DNA of 64,000 bases, from assembly GCA_016706595.1 (NCBI GenBank), contig JADJJH010000007.1, positions 186,001 to 250,000 of the forward strand. Direction: 5' to 3'. Both the position numbers and the translations under genes were made by a program. The notes below the pieces were generated by a model, which saw only the letters and a list, made by a program, of their open reading frames with translations, ran no database searches and was not told the DNA's origin. Shown here one piece after another: positions 32,945 to 42,034 of the stretch (the first letter of the stretch is position 1; the number at the start of each line of letters is the position of its first letter). Source of the DNA: Bacteroidota bacterium. Lineage in GTDB: Bacteria > Bacteroidota > Bacteroidia > Chitinophagales > Chitinophagaceae.

Positions 32945-34168
32945 ATGTTTGTGAAGATGTTTACAATGAAATTTAACTTGAAAGCTGTAACTACCTGTAT
33001 ATTGCTATTACTCATCTTAGGCAGTGGTTGGAAAACACAAGCTCAAGATTCGTGCCATCTAAAAATTAGCATCATTACTTGCGGTAGCGGCGAAGATTTA
33101 TATGCCTGTTACGGTCACTCTGCCATTCGTATTATAGATACATGTGCCGGTAGCGATAGAGTATATAATTACGGTACGTTTAATTTTGGTGACCCTCAGT
33201 TTTACTGGAAATTCACTCGAGGTAAATTGCCTTATTATCTAAACATCGAAACCTTCGACCGCTTTATGTATACCTATATACAAGAAGGTCGTAAAGTAGA
33301 TGAACAGATATTGGAACTTTCAGAAAGCGATGCTCAACAAATACAAGCTTTTTTAGAAAATAATGCCAAACCCGAAAATAAATATTATCGTTACGATTTT
33401 TTGTTTGATAATTGCTCAACACGTATCCGTGATATTTTTCCGAAATTATTTGGTGAACGTTTTCAAATGGGTGAAGCAATGGAAAGTGATAGCTGCTCGT
33501 TTCGTACCATCTTAAATTATTACGAGCGCAATTTACATTGGACACGCACCGGCGTTAACTTATTAATGAGTCATAGAGTGGATGAAAAAATGAGTAATGA
33601 ACAAAGTATGTTTTTGCCTTATTATTTAATGCGGGGTTTTGCAGGCGCATATTTAGATGGAAATAAATTAGTGGCCCTATCTCAAGAGCTATTGCCCGAT
33701 AGAATAGAAATAAAACATGAAGTAAATCAGGCGAAGTATTTTTTATGGATATTTTGTATCGCAATTTTTATACTTTCTTTCAATAAAACTTTACAACCCT
33801 ACCTACTGTATTTTGATGTTTTTTTATTTATGATTCTTGGGTTATTAGGATGCTTTATGCTATTTATGTGGTTAGGCACCGAACATCAAGTTTGCGAATG
33901 GAATCGAAATTTATTTTGGGCATTTCCACTTCATCTTGCTTTTGCGTTTATGATTGCCCGCAATTCAACGCAAGTTGCTAAGTATGCTCGGTATGCAAGT
34001 TGGCTTATCGTACTTTCGTTTTTTTACGAATTTATTGCCGAACAAAAATATATCACTGAAATAACCCCTATACTTTTACTCATACTTTATCGTTTAGGAA
34101 AATACTCAAGTCGAATAACTATCGCTTCTTTCACCAATCCATTTATGCATGCAAATCGAACTCGATAA
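32945..34168 (+). CDS. DUF4105 (Lnb N-terminal periplasmic-like) membrane protein
   Basis: 407 residues. A signal peptide (core AVTTCILLLLILGSGW) precedes a DUF4105 domain with the family pattern ISIITCGSGEDLYACYGHSA, YNYGTFNFGDPQFYWKFTRG and YRYDFLFDNCSTRIRD. The Cys and His residues recall an NlpC/P60-like fold, but activity is unproven. From about residue 255 there are four or five membrane helices. Start may be 32945 or the in-frame ATG at 32966, nearer the hydrophobic core. Its end overlaps the following hydrolase gene by 20 bp, indicating an operon. Confidence 0.82.
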   Translation: MFVKMFTMKFNLKAVTTCILLLLILGSGWKTQAQDSCHLKISIITCGSGEDLYACYGHSAIRIIDTCAGSDRVYNYGTFNFGDPQFYWKFTRGKLPYYLNIETFDRFMYTYIQEGRKVDEQILELSESDAQQIQAFLENNAKPENKYYRYDFLFDNCSTRIRDIFPKLFGERFQMGEAMESDSCSFRTILNYYERNLHWTRTGVNLLMSHRVDEKMSNEQSMFLPYYLMRGFAGAYLDGNKLVALSQELLPDRIEIKHEVNQAKYFLWIFCIAIFILSFNKTLQPYLLYFDVFLFMILGLLGCFMLFMWLGTEHQVCEWNRNLFWAFPLHLAFAFMIARNSTQVAKYARYASWLIVLSFFYEFIAEQKYITEITPILLLILYRLGKYSSRITIASFTNPFMHANRTR

Positions 34169-34952
34169 TGAACGTTTTTTAGATTGCTTTTACCATAAAA
34201 CAGGTAAGGGACAACCTATTGTTTTATTACATGGCTTTGCTGAAGATCATAGAATTTTTAAGTATCAAGTTGACATACTTCAAGAGAATTATACGGTAAT
34301 TACACCCGATTTTCCGGGTACCGGAGCATCAAGTTTACCACTTGAAACCATGAGTATGGAATTACTCGCCGATTTTGTTCAAGAAATTCTTAAGCAAGAA
34401 AAGATTGAGAAAACCATCCTATTAGGGCATTCGATGGGTGGATATACCACCTTAGTTTTTGCCGAAAAGTATCCAAATAATTTATTGGCATTTGGTTTAA
34501 TTCATTCGAGTGCATTACCTGATGATGATTTAAAAAAAGAAAATCGACGAAAATCTATCAAGCTTATTGAAAATGAAGGCAAAGAGATTTTTTTAAAAGC
34601 GATGATACCTAATTTGTATAGCGAATTTTCAAAGCAAACTAAATCCGAGGATATGGCATTCCATCTTCAAATGGCATTAGATTGTGCTTCTTCCTCTTTA
34701 CAAGCCTATTATCAAGCTATGATTGATCGTCGTTCAACCATGCATGTATTGCAAACTGCCAAGGTGCCTGTTTTATTTGTAGTTGGAAAGTGCGATAATG
34801 CGGTGCCTTATGAGCAAGCCCTACAACAAAGCGCATTACCAAACCAAAGTGAAGTGCATTTACTTAATTTTACGGGCCATACTAGCATGTTTGAAAATCC
34901 TGACGTCTTAACATCAATGATCGATAACTATTGTAAATATGTTTTAGCCTAA
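34149..34952 (+). CDS. Alpha/beta-fold hydrolase
   Basis: A 267-residue cytoplasmic hydrolase. The oxyanion motif VLLHGFAEDHRIF is near residue 26. The nucleophile elbow LLGHSMGG places Ser95, the acid is likely the Asp in VVGKCDNAVP, and His244 lies in NFTGHTSMFE. This complete triad marks an active enzyme, but substrate cannot be told. It overlaps the DUF4105 gene and precedes the PKD protein gene by about 20 bp, so three genes are probably co-transcribed. Confidence 0.85.
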   Translation: MQIELDNERFLDCFYHKTGKGQPIVLLHGFAEDHRIFKYQVDILQENYTVITPDFPGTGASSLPLETMSMELLADFVQEILKQEKIEKTILLGHSMGGYTTLVFAEKYPNNLLAFGLIHSSALPDDDLKKENRRKSIKLIENEGKEIFLKAMIPNLYSEFSKQTKSEDMAFHLQMALDCASSSLQAYYQAMIDRRSTMHVLQTAKVPVLFVVGKCDNAVPYEQALQQSALPNQSEVHLLNFTGHTSMFENPDVLTSMIDNYCKYVLA

Positions 34953-34973
34953 AAAACCCTATTTTTGCTTATC

Positions 34974-36887
34974 TTGAAAAGATTATTCTTCATATTATTC
35001 GTGCTGATTTCAAACTCAATGTTTGCGTCCCATATTGTTGGGGGCGAACTTACCTATAAATGTGTTGGGCCCGATAAGTATGAAATTACCCTTAATCTAT
35101 ATCGCGATTGTTTGCCTCCCTCTATGGGTGGAGGTAATCCAGCAGCCCTTGCCGATGATGATCCTGCTTTTTTAACGGTGTATAGAGGGGCCAATTTCTT
35201 TCGCTTCGATTCTATTTTTTCAAATAACAGCATTTTGGTGCCGGTAAATTTTAATAATGCTTGTATCAATAATCCACCCGCAACTTGTATTAATCGACTT
35301 CAATTTAAATATACTCTCACATTACCGGCCAGCACTTCGCCATATACGATTATGGTGCAGCGATGTTGCCGAAATGGGTCTATTAATAATATCAGTAATC
35401 CGGGCAACACGGGCGCTACCTATTCATGTACTATCCCGCCCTCTCCGATTGTATGTAATTCGAGTGCCGATTTTTTAAACTACCCGCCTCAAATTATTTG
35501 TATCAATAATCCTTTCGTATACGACCATTCGGCATTTGATGCTAATGCCGATTCATTATCATATTCGTTTTGTAACGCGATGAAGGGTGGGGCACCGAAT
35601 GATCCTAAGCCCATTTTAGCTAGTGGCAGTATTCCGGGTTTAAGCGTGGTAGATTATATTTCACCCTTGAGCGGAACGAATCCAATGGCGGGTAATCCTT
35701 TGTTGCAAATAGATCCGGTAACAGGTATTATAACAGGAACTCCGAATTTAATGGGGCGATTTGTTGTAAATGTTTGTTGTACCGAATGGCGTGCAGGTGT
35801 ACCCATTAATGTGGTGAGTCGTGAATTTCAATTTGTAGTTACCAATTGTTCGAAAGCGGTGATTGCTAATATTCCTCAGCTTTCGAACGAGCCGAATACT
35901 TATATTATCAGTTGCAAATCAAATACCGTTTTCTTTTATAATAACAGTGTAGGCGGCTTTAAATATAATTGGGATTTTGGCGTCATTGGCGATAACTCAG
36001 ATACCTCAACACTTTTTGAACCCACTTTTACCTACCCTGATACCGGTACTTATATGGTTACCTTAGTCGTAAATAACGGAACTACTTGTCCGGATAGCAT
36101 TAAACGTATCGTAAAAGTTTATCCCGATTTTAATACAGAGTTCGATTATAAAGGTGCACTTTGTCCAAACGAAGCGATCGACTTTACAGATAAAACCTTT
36201 TCTACTTTCAACGAAATAAATAGTTGGAACTGGCAATTTGGTGATGGTAATATATCAAGTCTGCAAAACCCAACACATACTTACAGCAACATAGGAAATA
36301 ATTATACGGTTACGCTTATTTCGGGGAATAAGTATGGTTGTAAAGATACCGCCTCGTTAGTCCTTGAAATTCCGGTGGTAAAAATTTTTGCAGGAAATGA
36401 TACCATCATTGTAAAAAATACATCGTTTCAGTTTAATGGTACCGGCGGACAAGATTATGAATGGACGCCATCCACTTTACTCGATAACCCATTTGTCTAT
36501 AATCCCAATGCCACCTTTACCGATACCGGCAAATATACATACGCTTTAAAGGGAATTACTGCGAATGGATGTGTTGGATATGATACGATAAATATATTAG
36601 TAGCCTCGGGGCCCTATTTAAATATTCCTAATGCATTTTCGCCCAATGGCGATGGCAATAATGATGTCTTTAGTATTTTGGCAGCAGGGTATAAACGATT
36701 AAATTATTATCGAATTTATAATCGTTGGGGGCAACAAGTTTTTCAGACCAATAATTTTAGAAATGGTTGGGATGGGACTTATAATGGCAAGGCTTGTGAA
36801 CTAGGAACTTATTTTTGGATACTCAGCGCCTACGATCTAGAAAACAAAGAAATCTTTTTAAAAGGCGACGTTACATTAGTTAGATAA
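34974..36887 (+). CDS. PKD-domain surface protein with type IX type B sorting domain
   Basis: About 637 residues. The signal peptide (LKRLFFILFVLISNSMFAS) is followed by SHIVGGELTYKCVGPDKYEI and TLNLYRDC, a conserved start of large Bacteroidota surface proteins. Two PKD-like domains follow near residues 310-390 and 395-470 (YNWDFGVIGDNS, WNWQFGDGNISSLQNPTHTY). The C-terminal sorting domain has IPNAFSPNGDGNNDVF, IYNRWGQQVF, GWDGTY and GDVTLVR. There is no ATG before the signal peptide core. TTG 34974 (or TTG 34965) must start translation. Several Cys pairs suggest disulfide bonds outside the cell. Confidence 0.85.
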   Translation: MKRLFFILFVLISNSMFASHIVGGELTYKCVGPDKYEITLNLYRDCLPPSMGGGNPAALADDDPAFLTVYRGANFFRFDSIFSNNSILVPVNFNNACINNPPATCINRLQFKYTLTLPASTSPYTIMVQRCCRNGSINNISNPGNTGATYSCTIPPSPIVCNSSADFLNYPPQIICINNPFVYDHSAFDANADSLSYSFCNAMKGGAPNDPKPILASGSIPGLSVVDYISPLSGTNPMAGNPLLQIDPVTGIITGTPNLMGRFVVNVCCTEWRAGVPINVVSREFQFVVTNCSKAVIANIPQLSNEPNTYIISCKSNTVFFYNNSVGGFKYNWDFGVIGDNSDTSTLFEPTFTYPDTGTYMVTLVVNNGTTCPDSIKRIVKVYPDFNTEFDYKGALCPNEAIDFTDKTFSTFNEINSWNWQFGDGNISSLQNPTHTYSNIGNNYTVTLISGNKYGCKDTASLVLEIPVVKIFAGNDTIIVKNTSFQFNGTGGQDYEWTPSTLLDNPFVYNPNATFTDTGKYTYALKGITANGCVGYDTINILVASGPYLNIPNAFSPNGDGNNDVFSILAAGYKRLNYYRIYNRWGQQVFQTNNFRNGWDGTYNGKACELGTYFWILSAYDLENKEIFLKGDVTLVR

Positions 36888-36891
36888 TTTT

Positions 36892-37659
36892 ATGCAGAGA
36901 ACAGTTTTGATAACAGGCGCCACTTCAGGCATCGGAAAAAGCACAGCCATTTTATTTGCAAGCAATGGATTTCAGTTGATACTCACAGGAAGAAGGTCGG
37001 AGCGCTTAGCCGAATTGAAAACCGAATTAGAAAAAACCTATCAAAGTATAGTGCAAACTTTGTGTTTTGATATTACTGATTTATCTGCGGTACAAAAGGC
37101 CTTTGCAAGTATTGATACCAAGAAATTTACAACAATCGATATTCTTGTAAATAATGCAGGATTGGCTGCCGGTTTCGGATCCATCGACAATGGAAATTAC
37201 GATGATTGGAATGTGATGATAGATACCAACGTAAAAGGTTTATTACATGCAAGTCGTGAAATAATTCCATTCATGAAAACACAAGGTTTTGGACATATCG
37301 TAAATATAAGTTCAACTGCCGGCAAAGATGTATATGTAAATGGAAATGTATATTGTGCTACCAAACATGCGGTAGATGCGCTAACAAAAAGCATGCGTAT
37401 CGATTTATTACCTTATGGTATTAAAGTTACCTCGGTTAATCCGGGTGCTTGCGAAACCGAATTTTCGTTGGTACGATTTAAAGGGGATGAGCAAAAAGCC
37501 AAAGCGGTTTATGATGGATTTACACCTTTAACGCCTGAGGATGTTGCGGCTTCGATTTACTATGTTTGCACCTTACCAAAACACGTTTGCATCAACGATC
37601 TTACCATCACTTGTTTAACACAAGCCAATGCTCACTATAATATTAAAAAAACGGTTTAA
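36892..37659 (+). CDS. Short-chain dehydrogenase/reductase
   Basis: A 255-residue NAD(P)-dependent oxidoreductase. The cofactor motif TGATSGIG is at residues 8-15, NNAG at about 89-92, the catalytic Ser in HIVNISSTAG near 140, and Tyr154/Lys158 in YCATK. The arginines after GRR (TGRRSERL) hint at NADP preference. It is of the YdfG (serine/3-hydroxy acid dehydrogenase) type by overall pattern, but the substrate is not certain. It starts four bases after the PKD gene stop. Confidence 0.88.
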   Translation: MQRTVLITGATSGIGKSTAILFASNGFQLILTGRRSERLAELKTELEKTYQSIVQTLCFDITDLSAVQKAFASIDTKKFTTIDILVNNAGLAAGFGSIDNGNYDDWNVMIDTNVKGLLHASREIIPFMKTQGFGHIVNISSTAGKDVYVNGNVYCATKHAVDALTKSMRIDLLPYGIKVTSVNPGACETEFSLVRFKGDEQKAKAVYDGFTPLTPEDVAASIYYVCTLPKHVCINDLTITCLTQANAHYNIKKTV

Positions 37660-37679
37660 TTAAATTTCAATTGCAAGTC

Positions 37680-39077
37680 ATGTATATCGAACAACTCTAT
37701 ACTCATTGTCTTTCAGAAGCAGCTTATTATATCGAATCGAATGGCGAAGCGGCTGTGATAGATCCCTTACGTGATACAGATGCCTATATAAAATTGGCGG
37801 CATCTCGAAACGCGAAAATCAAGTATATTTTTGAAACACATTTTCATGCCGATTTCGTGAGTGGGCATTTGGATTTGGCAGCCAAAACCGGCGCACCCAT
37901 TATTTACGGACCGAATGCACAAACTGAATTTAAAAAATATAGTGCAGTTGATGAAGAGCTATTTCCATTGGGAGCTATTCAGTTAAAAGCTATACATACA
38001 CCCGGTCATACACTTGAATCGACATGTTATTTGGCGATTGATGAGCAGGGAATTCCCGAAGCTATTTTTACAGGCGATACTTTATTTGTTGGCGATGTGG
38101 GTCGACCCGATTTGTTTAGTGGTGATTTAACGAAAGAAGAGTTAGCCGAATTTATGTACCATTCATTACATAAATTAAAAGCATTACCAGATGCGGTAAA
38201 AGTATATCCTGCTCACGGACCAGGGTCGAGTTGTGGAAAAAATTTAGGACCTAATACGCATAGCACAATTGGTGAAGAAAAATTAACGAATTACGCCTTA
38301 CAGCCGCAAAGCAAAGAAGAATTTGTTACGGCCGTTACAGAAGGATTGTCAACCCCACCGGTATATTTTGCCATCAATGCCGGTATCAATAAAAAAGGAT
38401 ATATGAGTTTGGATGAATTAATGCAAAAGGGCATGAAAGCTTTGACCATTGAAGAATGTAAGGCATTAAAAGATGAGGCCATTATTTTAGATACTCGACC
38501 GGCAACTACCTTTACACAAGGGTTTATACCTTCATCCATCAGTATAGGTTTAGAAGGACGATTTGCAGAGTGGGCAGGAGCGATGTTGCCTTTTCATGAA
38601 AAAATTATTTTGGTTACTGAAGCCGGTAAGGAAGAAGAAACTTTAGTTCGATTAGCAAGGGTTGGCTTCGACCAAATTATCGGGTATTTAGACGGTGGAT
38701 TTGAGGCTTGGCAGGCTGCTAATGAACCTATTGATTTAATCATTGATATTGAAGCCGATGAATTGAAAATGGATTTAAATTATGATAGTCATATGGTAGT
38801 GGTTGATGTGAGAAAAGAACTTGAATACCAAAACGGACATGTATCTACGGCTATTAATATGCCTTTACATACTTTAACTGATGTAGGTACAATTTGCAAT
38901 TTCGAAGACAATGATAATTTGTATATTCATTGTGCAGGAGGATATCGTTCGGTAATTGCTTCTTCCTTATTGAAGCGTCACGGTTATCACAACTTACGCA
39001 ATGTTTTAGGCGGATACGAAAAGATTAAAGAAATACCGGGTATGCCAATTGAAGTTTCGAAGCAGGTATTGAATTAG
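37680..39077 (+). CDS. MBL-fold metallohydrolase fused to two rhodanese domains
   Basis: 465 residues. Residues 1-240 form a metallo-beta-lactamase domain of the persulfide dioxygenase (ETHE1/Blh) type, with THFHADFVSGH, IHTPGHTLES, FTGDTLFVGDVGRPDL and KVYPAHGPGSSCG. Two rhodanese domains follow. The first (about 265-360) has no Cys in its active loop (VTEAGKEEET), so it is likely structural. The second has Cys418 in IHCAGGYRS and can accept sulfur. The layout suggests detoxification or oxidation of glutathione-like or other persulfides. The frame opens three codons earlier at a TTG, but ATG 37680 fits family starts. Confidence 0.9.
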   Translation: MYIEQLYTHCLSEAAYYIESNGEAAVIDPLRDTDAYIKLAASRNAKIKYIFETHFHADFVSGHLDLAAKTGAPIIYGPNAQTEFKKYSAVDEELFPLGAIQLKAIHTPGHTLESTCYLAIDEQGIPEAIFTGDTLFVGDVGRPDLFSGDLTKEELAEFMYHSLHKLKALPDAVKVYPAHGPGSSCGKNLGPNTHSTIGEEKLTNYALQPQSKEEFVTAVTEGLSTPPVYFAINAGINKKGYMSLDELMQKGMKALTIEECKALKDEAIILDTRPATTFTQGFIPSSISIGLEGRFAEWAGAMLPFHEKIILVTEAGKEEETLVRLARVGFDQIIGYLDGGFEAWQAANEPIDLIIDIEADELKMDLNYDSHMVVVDVRKELEYQNGHVSTAINMPLHTLTDVGTICNFEDNDNLYIHCAGGYRSVIASSLLKRHGYHNLRNVLGGYEKIKEIPGMPIEVSKQVLN

Positions 39078-39085
39078 ATTTTTTA

Positions 39086-39114
39086 ATCGGGGTTCGAGGT
39101 TGGAGGTTCGGTAA
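39086..39114 (+). repeat. Third copy of the GGTTCG-rich motif
   Basis: CGGGGTTCGAGGTTGGAGGT followed by TCGG, directly after the MBL-rhodanese stop. Same composition as the motifs flanking the 47-bp array. Confidence 0.5.
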
Positions 39115-39236
39115 ATTGCAGATATATTATAATTTAAAAGGCTAATTATTTTTAGATTGTGATAAAGAAATTAGGAATAAAGTTGGTGGCGGAAAGCTTT
39201 CTAAAACACAGTAATTTCCTATATACTGTGCGATTA

Positions 39237-39695
39237 TTAGTTACCCAATAGTAAACTATCAATATAAGGCGAACTAGTACCAAATCCCATTCCTATAATT
39301 TTATTCTTTTCATTAAGATTAAAATCAACTGCAATCGTTTTCTTTGAACAAATAACTTTAAAAAGAGCACCTCTATCTTTTTCAGAAAGGGCATCTGGAT
39401 CACCAGGTTTTAGCCCATATCTCTTATTAATTGAATCGATATCTTTTTTCGATATACTTACTGTATCTAATGTGAGATATTTAACAGATTGAATGCTACC
39501 ATACTTTTGTTTAAGTCCTTCAATATCTTCTAAATTCCAGTGACCTTCATTACTGTACAGATAAAGTAAACTATCTAGTTGGTTGGAATTATAAAAATAT
39601 TTAAACTTGTTCATTACATTTTCATAATCAATTTGGGATTGTGTGTATGCAATAGTATACAGTGTAGAAAAAGCAATTGTAAAAAGTATCTGTTT
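39237..39695 (-). CDS. Small secreted protein of unknown function
   Basis: 152 residues from ATG 39695, which directly precedes a signal peptide (MKQILFTIAFSTLYTIAYTQ). A longer frame begins at 39731 but adds 12 residues before it. The mature part (YENVMNKFKYFYNSNQLDSL, SIQSVKYLTLDTVSI, KTIAVDFNLNEKNKIIGMGF) resembles the DUF3887/NTF2-like fold in its strand-helix pattern, often seen next to serine hydrolase domains. That link is only a guess. No partner is nearby. Confidence 0.6.
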   Translation of the reverse strand, partial: KQILFTIAFSTLYTIAYTQSQIDYENVMNKFKYFYNSNQLDSLLYLYSNEGHWNLEDIEGLKQKYGSIQSVKYLTLDTVSISKKDIDSINKRYGLKPGDPDALSEKDRGALFKVICSKKTIAVDFNLNEKNKIIGMGFGTSSPYIDSLLLGN

Positions 39696-39884
39696 CATTA
39701 AACAAAAATAACATTTAGTAATTTGCTTCATGCAACTTTGGCAACCAATTTTTTAATGATAGATAACAGAAGGAGATGTTTGAAAAATGTGCTTACTTGA
39801 AGAATTTACCTTTCCTATTTCTATTTTCGTAATTCATATTTGAGGTAGTCAGATTAAGTAGAGAATTGAGGTCCGGAGAATCTC

Positions 39885-39903
39885 CTAATTGAAGATTGAA
39901 AAT
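39885..39903. repeat. Isolated GAAGATTGA-type repeat
   Basis: CTAATTGAAGATTGAAAATT just before the stop codon of the membrane protein on the minus strand. Same motif as the larger clusters. Confidence 0.4.
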
Positions 39904-39908
39904 TAAGT

Positions 39909-41507
39909 TTACTTTCTTTTAAACACCATCACATAATGATGCTTACTATCATATACTTTGTCAAAATCTTCATTCATATCTTTCAATAGTTGTTTTACAC
40001 AATCATAGTTCATAGCATCATTTCGCCATTGCTGAAAAACAATATAGTCTATTCGACGTTTAGTTTTTTGTTCATACAATTGATAATCACCACAAGGTGG
40101 TAAATTACCTTGAATAAATCCACTCACTGTTTCGCGTGGATTTTTTCCAGGCTGCCAATTCACCGGGAAATAATTTATCTCGGCTTCATAATTATTTAAT
40201 AGAATGAGATGCTTGTTTTTTTCGGCACCTAAAAAATCACTAAAGTGTAAAAACGATCCATCTTTATGAAATACACTATCTCCATTAGGTAACTTCTGCC
40301 AATAGTCGAAATGTAAATTTAAGATCACACTTTTATCCTCAATGTAATCAGTCGCCGTCATAATCTCATTGCCAATTTTACTTGCCTTCATCACATAAGG
40401 AAATCGAATGACTAAAAACACGATTGAAATAAAAAAACTACATCCAATAAAAATCATCTTGGTTAAATCGGTCCAGCGTTTGGTAGCAAAATATAATAAT
40501 AAAAATAAGGGCGGTAAAAAGGCAAGTCGTATATCGATGCTGCCTGCGCCTCCAATGCTATGCGGACAAGTGACATAACTTATAAAAGTAAATAGCATCA
40601 TACATAATAGCACATAGCCGAGCTTCATTTTTTTAGGGATATTCACTTTGATGCGTGTAAATATGAGCACTAATAAAAAAGATAATAATAGAATGCTACA
40701 TGCTATAGCAGGAAAAACTTCGGCGTGTCGTGTACTTTGCGAGGCAAAAAACTGAAAGAAAGCACTGAGCTTTTTACCTATGCTCCATGCATGCGCTTCA
40801 CGACCCACACCACGCTTCAACATAAATAAAAAAATCAATAAAAGTGAGGGTATAAAAACTAGTAATAAGCGCGAAAGTTGTACACTAAGCTTTCTAAAAT
40901 CGAGTGGAATAAATAATTGAAAGTGTTCGCTAAGCCATAGTAAAAATATCATCAGCATGGCATATAGCACCGGCATACCGTGCGAAAATGCTGTGAGAAG
41001 TAATAGAGCAGTAAGAATTAATTGCTTAAATGGATGTTCGAGCTGATAACGATGGTTGACATAATACCCCATCGTATAAAAAAAGAAACCAAGTGCTAAG
41101 GAGTAATTATAAAATCCTTGCTGAAAAGCTAGCGTAAACAGAAAAGGAAAAAATAAAAAACTCAGAAAAGTATTTTCATGATGCAAGGCTTTTATAAAAA
41201 ACCGAAAACCGAAGGCAAAAACTAATACATAGGTTATTTGAAAAAATTTATCGGCTAACCATGCAGGAAAAAGCTGCGTTAAAAATCCAACAAATAAATG
41301 ACCGAACCAATTAGGGTCAAGATTTCGATTAATGGTATAGAAGGCTTTATAAAAATCACGTTCGTGTCCGAAAACATAATCAAATAAAACTTTGGCATTA
41401 TAGGCATGACTGGCACCATCACCCGTAATATAATATTGGGGAAGTATGATAATGCTTAAGGCAAAACATACTAAAACGCCAAATAAATATTTTTCAAAAC
41501 GTACCAC
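39909..41507 (-). CDS. Polytopic membrane protein, GT-C-like
   Basis: 532 residues with about eleven membrane helices in the first 385 residues and a C-terminal soluble part (about 390-532) containing Trp, Tyr and charged residues. An acidic motif, GDGASHAYNAKV, lies right after the first helix. That is where GT-C glycosyltransferases carry their catalytic Asp/Glu in the first extracytoplasmic loop. Family assignment is therefore possible but not secure. It stands alone and is followed by a short gap with a GAAGATTGA repeat. Confidence 0.6.
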   Translation of the reverse strand: MVRFEKYLFGVLVCFALSIIILPQYYITGDGASHAYNAKVLFDYVFGHERDFYKAFYTINRNLDPNWFGHLFVGFLTQLFPAWLADKFFQITYVLVFAFGFRFFIKALHHENTFLSFLFFPFLFTLAFQQGFYNYSLALGFFFYTMGYYVNHRYQLEHPFKQLILTALLLLTAFSHGMPVLYAMLMIFLLWLSEHFQLFIPLDFRKLSVQLSRLLLVFIPSLLLIFLFMLKRGVGREAHAWSIGKKLSAFFQFFASQSTRHAEVFPAIACSILLLSFLLVLIFTRIKVNIPKKMKLGYVLLCMMLFTFISYVTCPHSIGGAGSIDIRLAFLPPLFLLLYFATKRWTDLTKMIFIGCSFFISIVFLVIRFPYVMKASKIGNEIMTATDYIEDKSVILNLHFDYWQKLPNGDSVFHKDGSFLHFSDFLGAEKNKHLILLNNYEAEINYFPVNWQPGKNPRETVSGFIQGNLPPCGDYQLYEQKTKRRIDYIVFQQWRNDAMNYDCVKQLLKDMNEDFDKVYDSKHHYVMVFKRK

Positions 41508-41649
41508 GCTTTAAAGTTATAATAATTATCACAAAAATAGAGCTTAGGTATGGCAAGGCAAGAATGAGGGATTCAGCAGTGGGTGGCAAATCAATCTCGA
41601 TTTTTCGTATTATTTTATAACAAGCTGTAATGGATACAATTTTATTGTA

Positions 41650-42003
41650 TTAGTAAAAGGCATCCATAATATGAAGTATTTCGGGTTCCTTATCAGGATA
41701 CAATAAAATCGAAATCACATCGAATCGAACATCAAGATATTGTTTATCATATAAAAATTCTCGTGCGGCTTCGGTAACGCTGCGTATTTTTCCTTTAGAA
41801 ATCGATTCTTCAGGAAAACCTAATAAAGTATTGGTACGGGTTTTCACTTCAATAAAAATGTAGATATTCTTCTCTTTTGCTATAATATCAATCTCTTTAT
41901 GACCGTGAGTCCAGTTACAGGCAACAATTTCATAACCCAAATTAGTAACAAAATCAAGTGCCATTTTCTCACCTTTCGCACCAATGTTTCGGTTTGTATC
42001 CAT
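41650..42003 (-). CDS. YraN family (UPF0102) endonuclease-like protein
   Basis: 117 residues with the complete UPF0102 pattern: N-terminal NIGAKGEKMALDFVTNLGYE, the nuclease-like core HKEIDIIAKEKNIYIFIEVK (Asp and E-x-K as in restriction-endonuclease folds), and ITEAAREFL-type helix (VTEAAREFL). Members are thought to act on DNA, but the role is unproven. It is divergent from the PGI/PMI gene with 31 bp between starts. Confidence 0.93.
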   Translation of the reverse strand: MDTNRNIGAKGEKMALDFVTNLGYEIVACNWTHGHKEIDIIAKEKNIYIFIEVKTRTNTLLGFPEESISKGKIRSVTEAAREFLYDKQYLDVRFDVISILLYPDKEPEILHIMDAFY

Positions 42004-42034
42004 ATTTGTATAAATTTACGGGTTTTAGGTAATT

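Noticed and set aside
37680..38400. Beta-lactam resistance gene
   Set aside because: The MBL domain has the persulfide dioxygenase layout and is fused to rhodanese domains.
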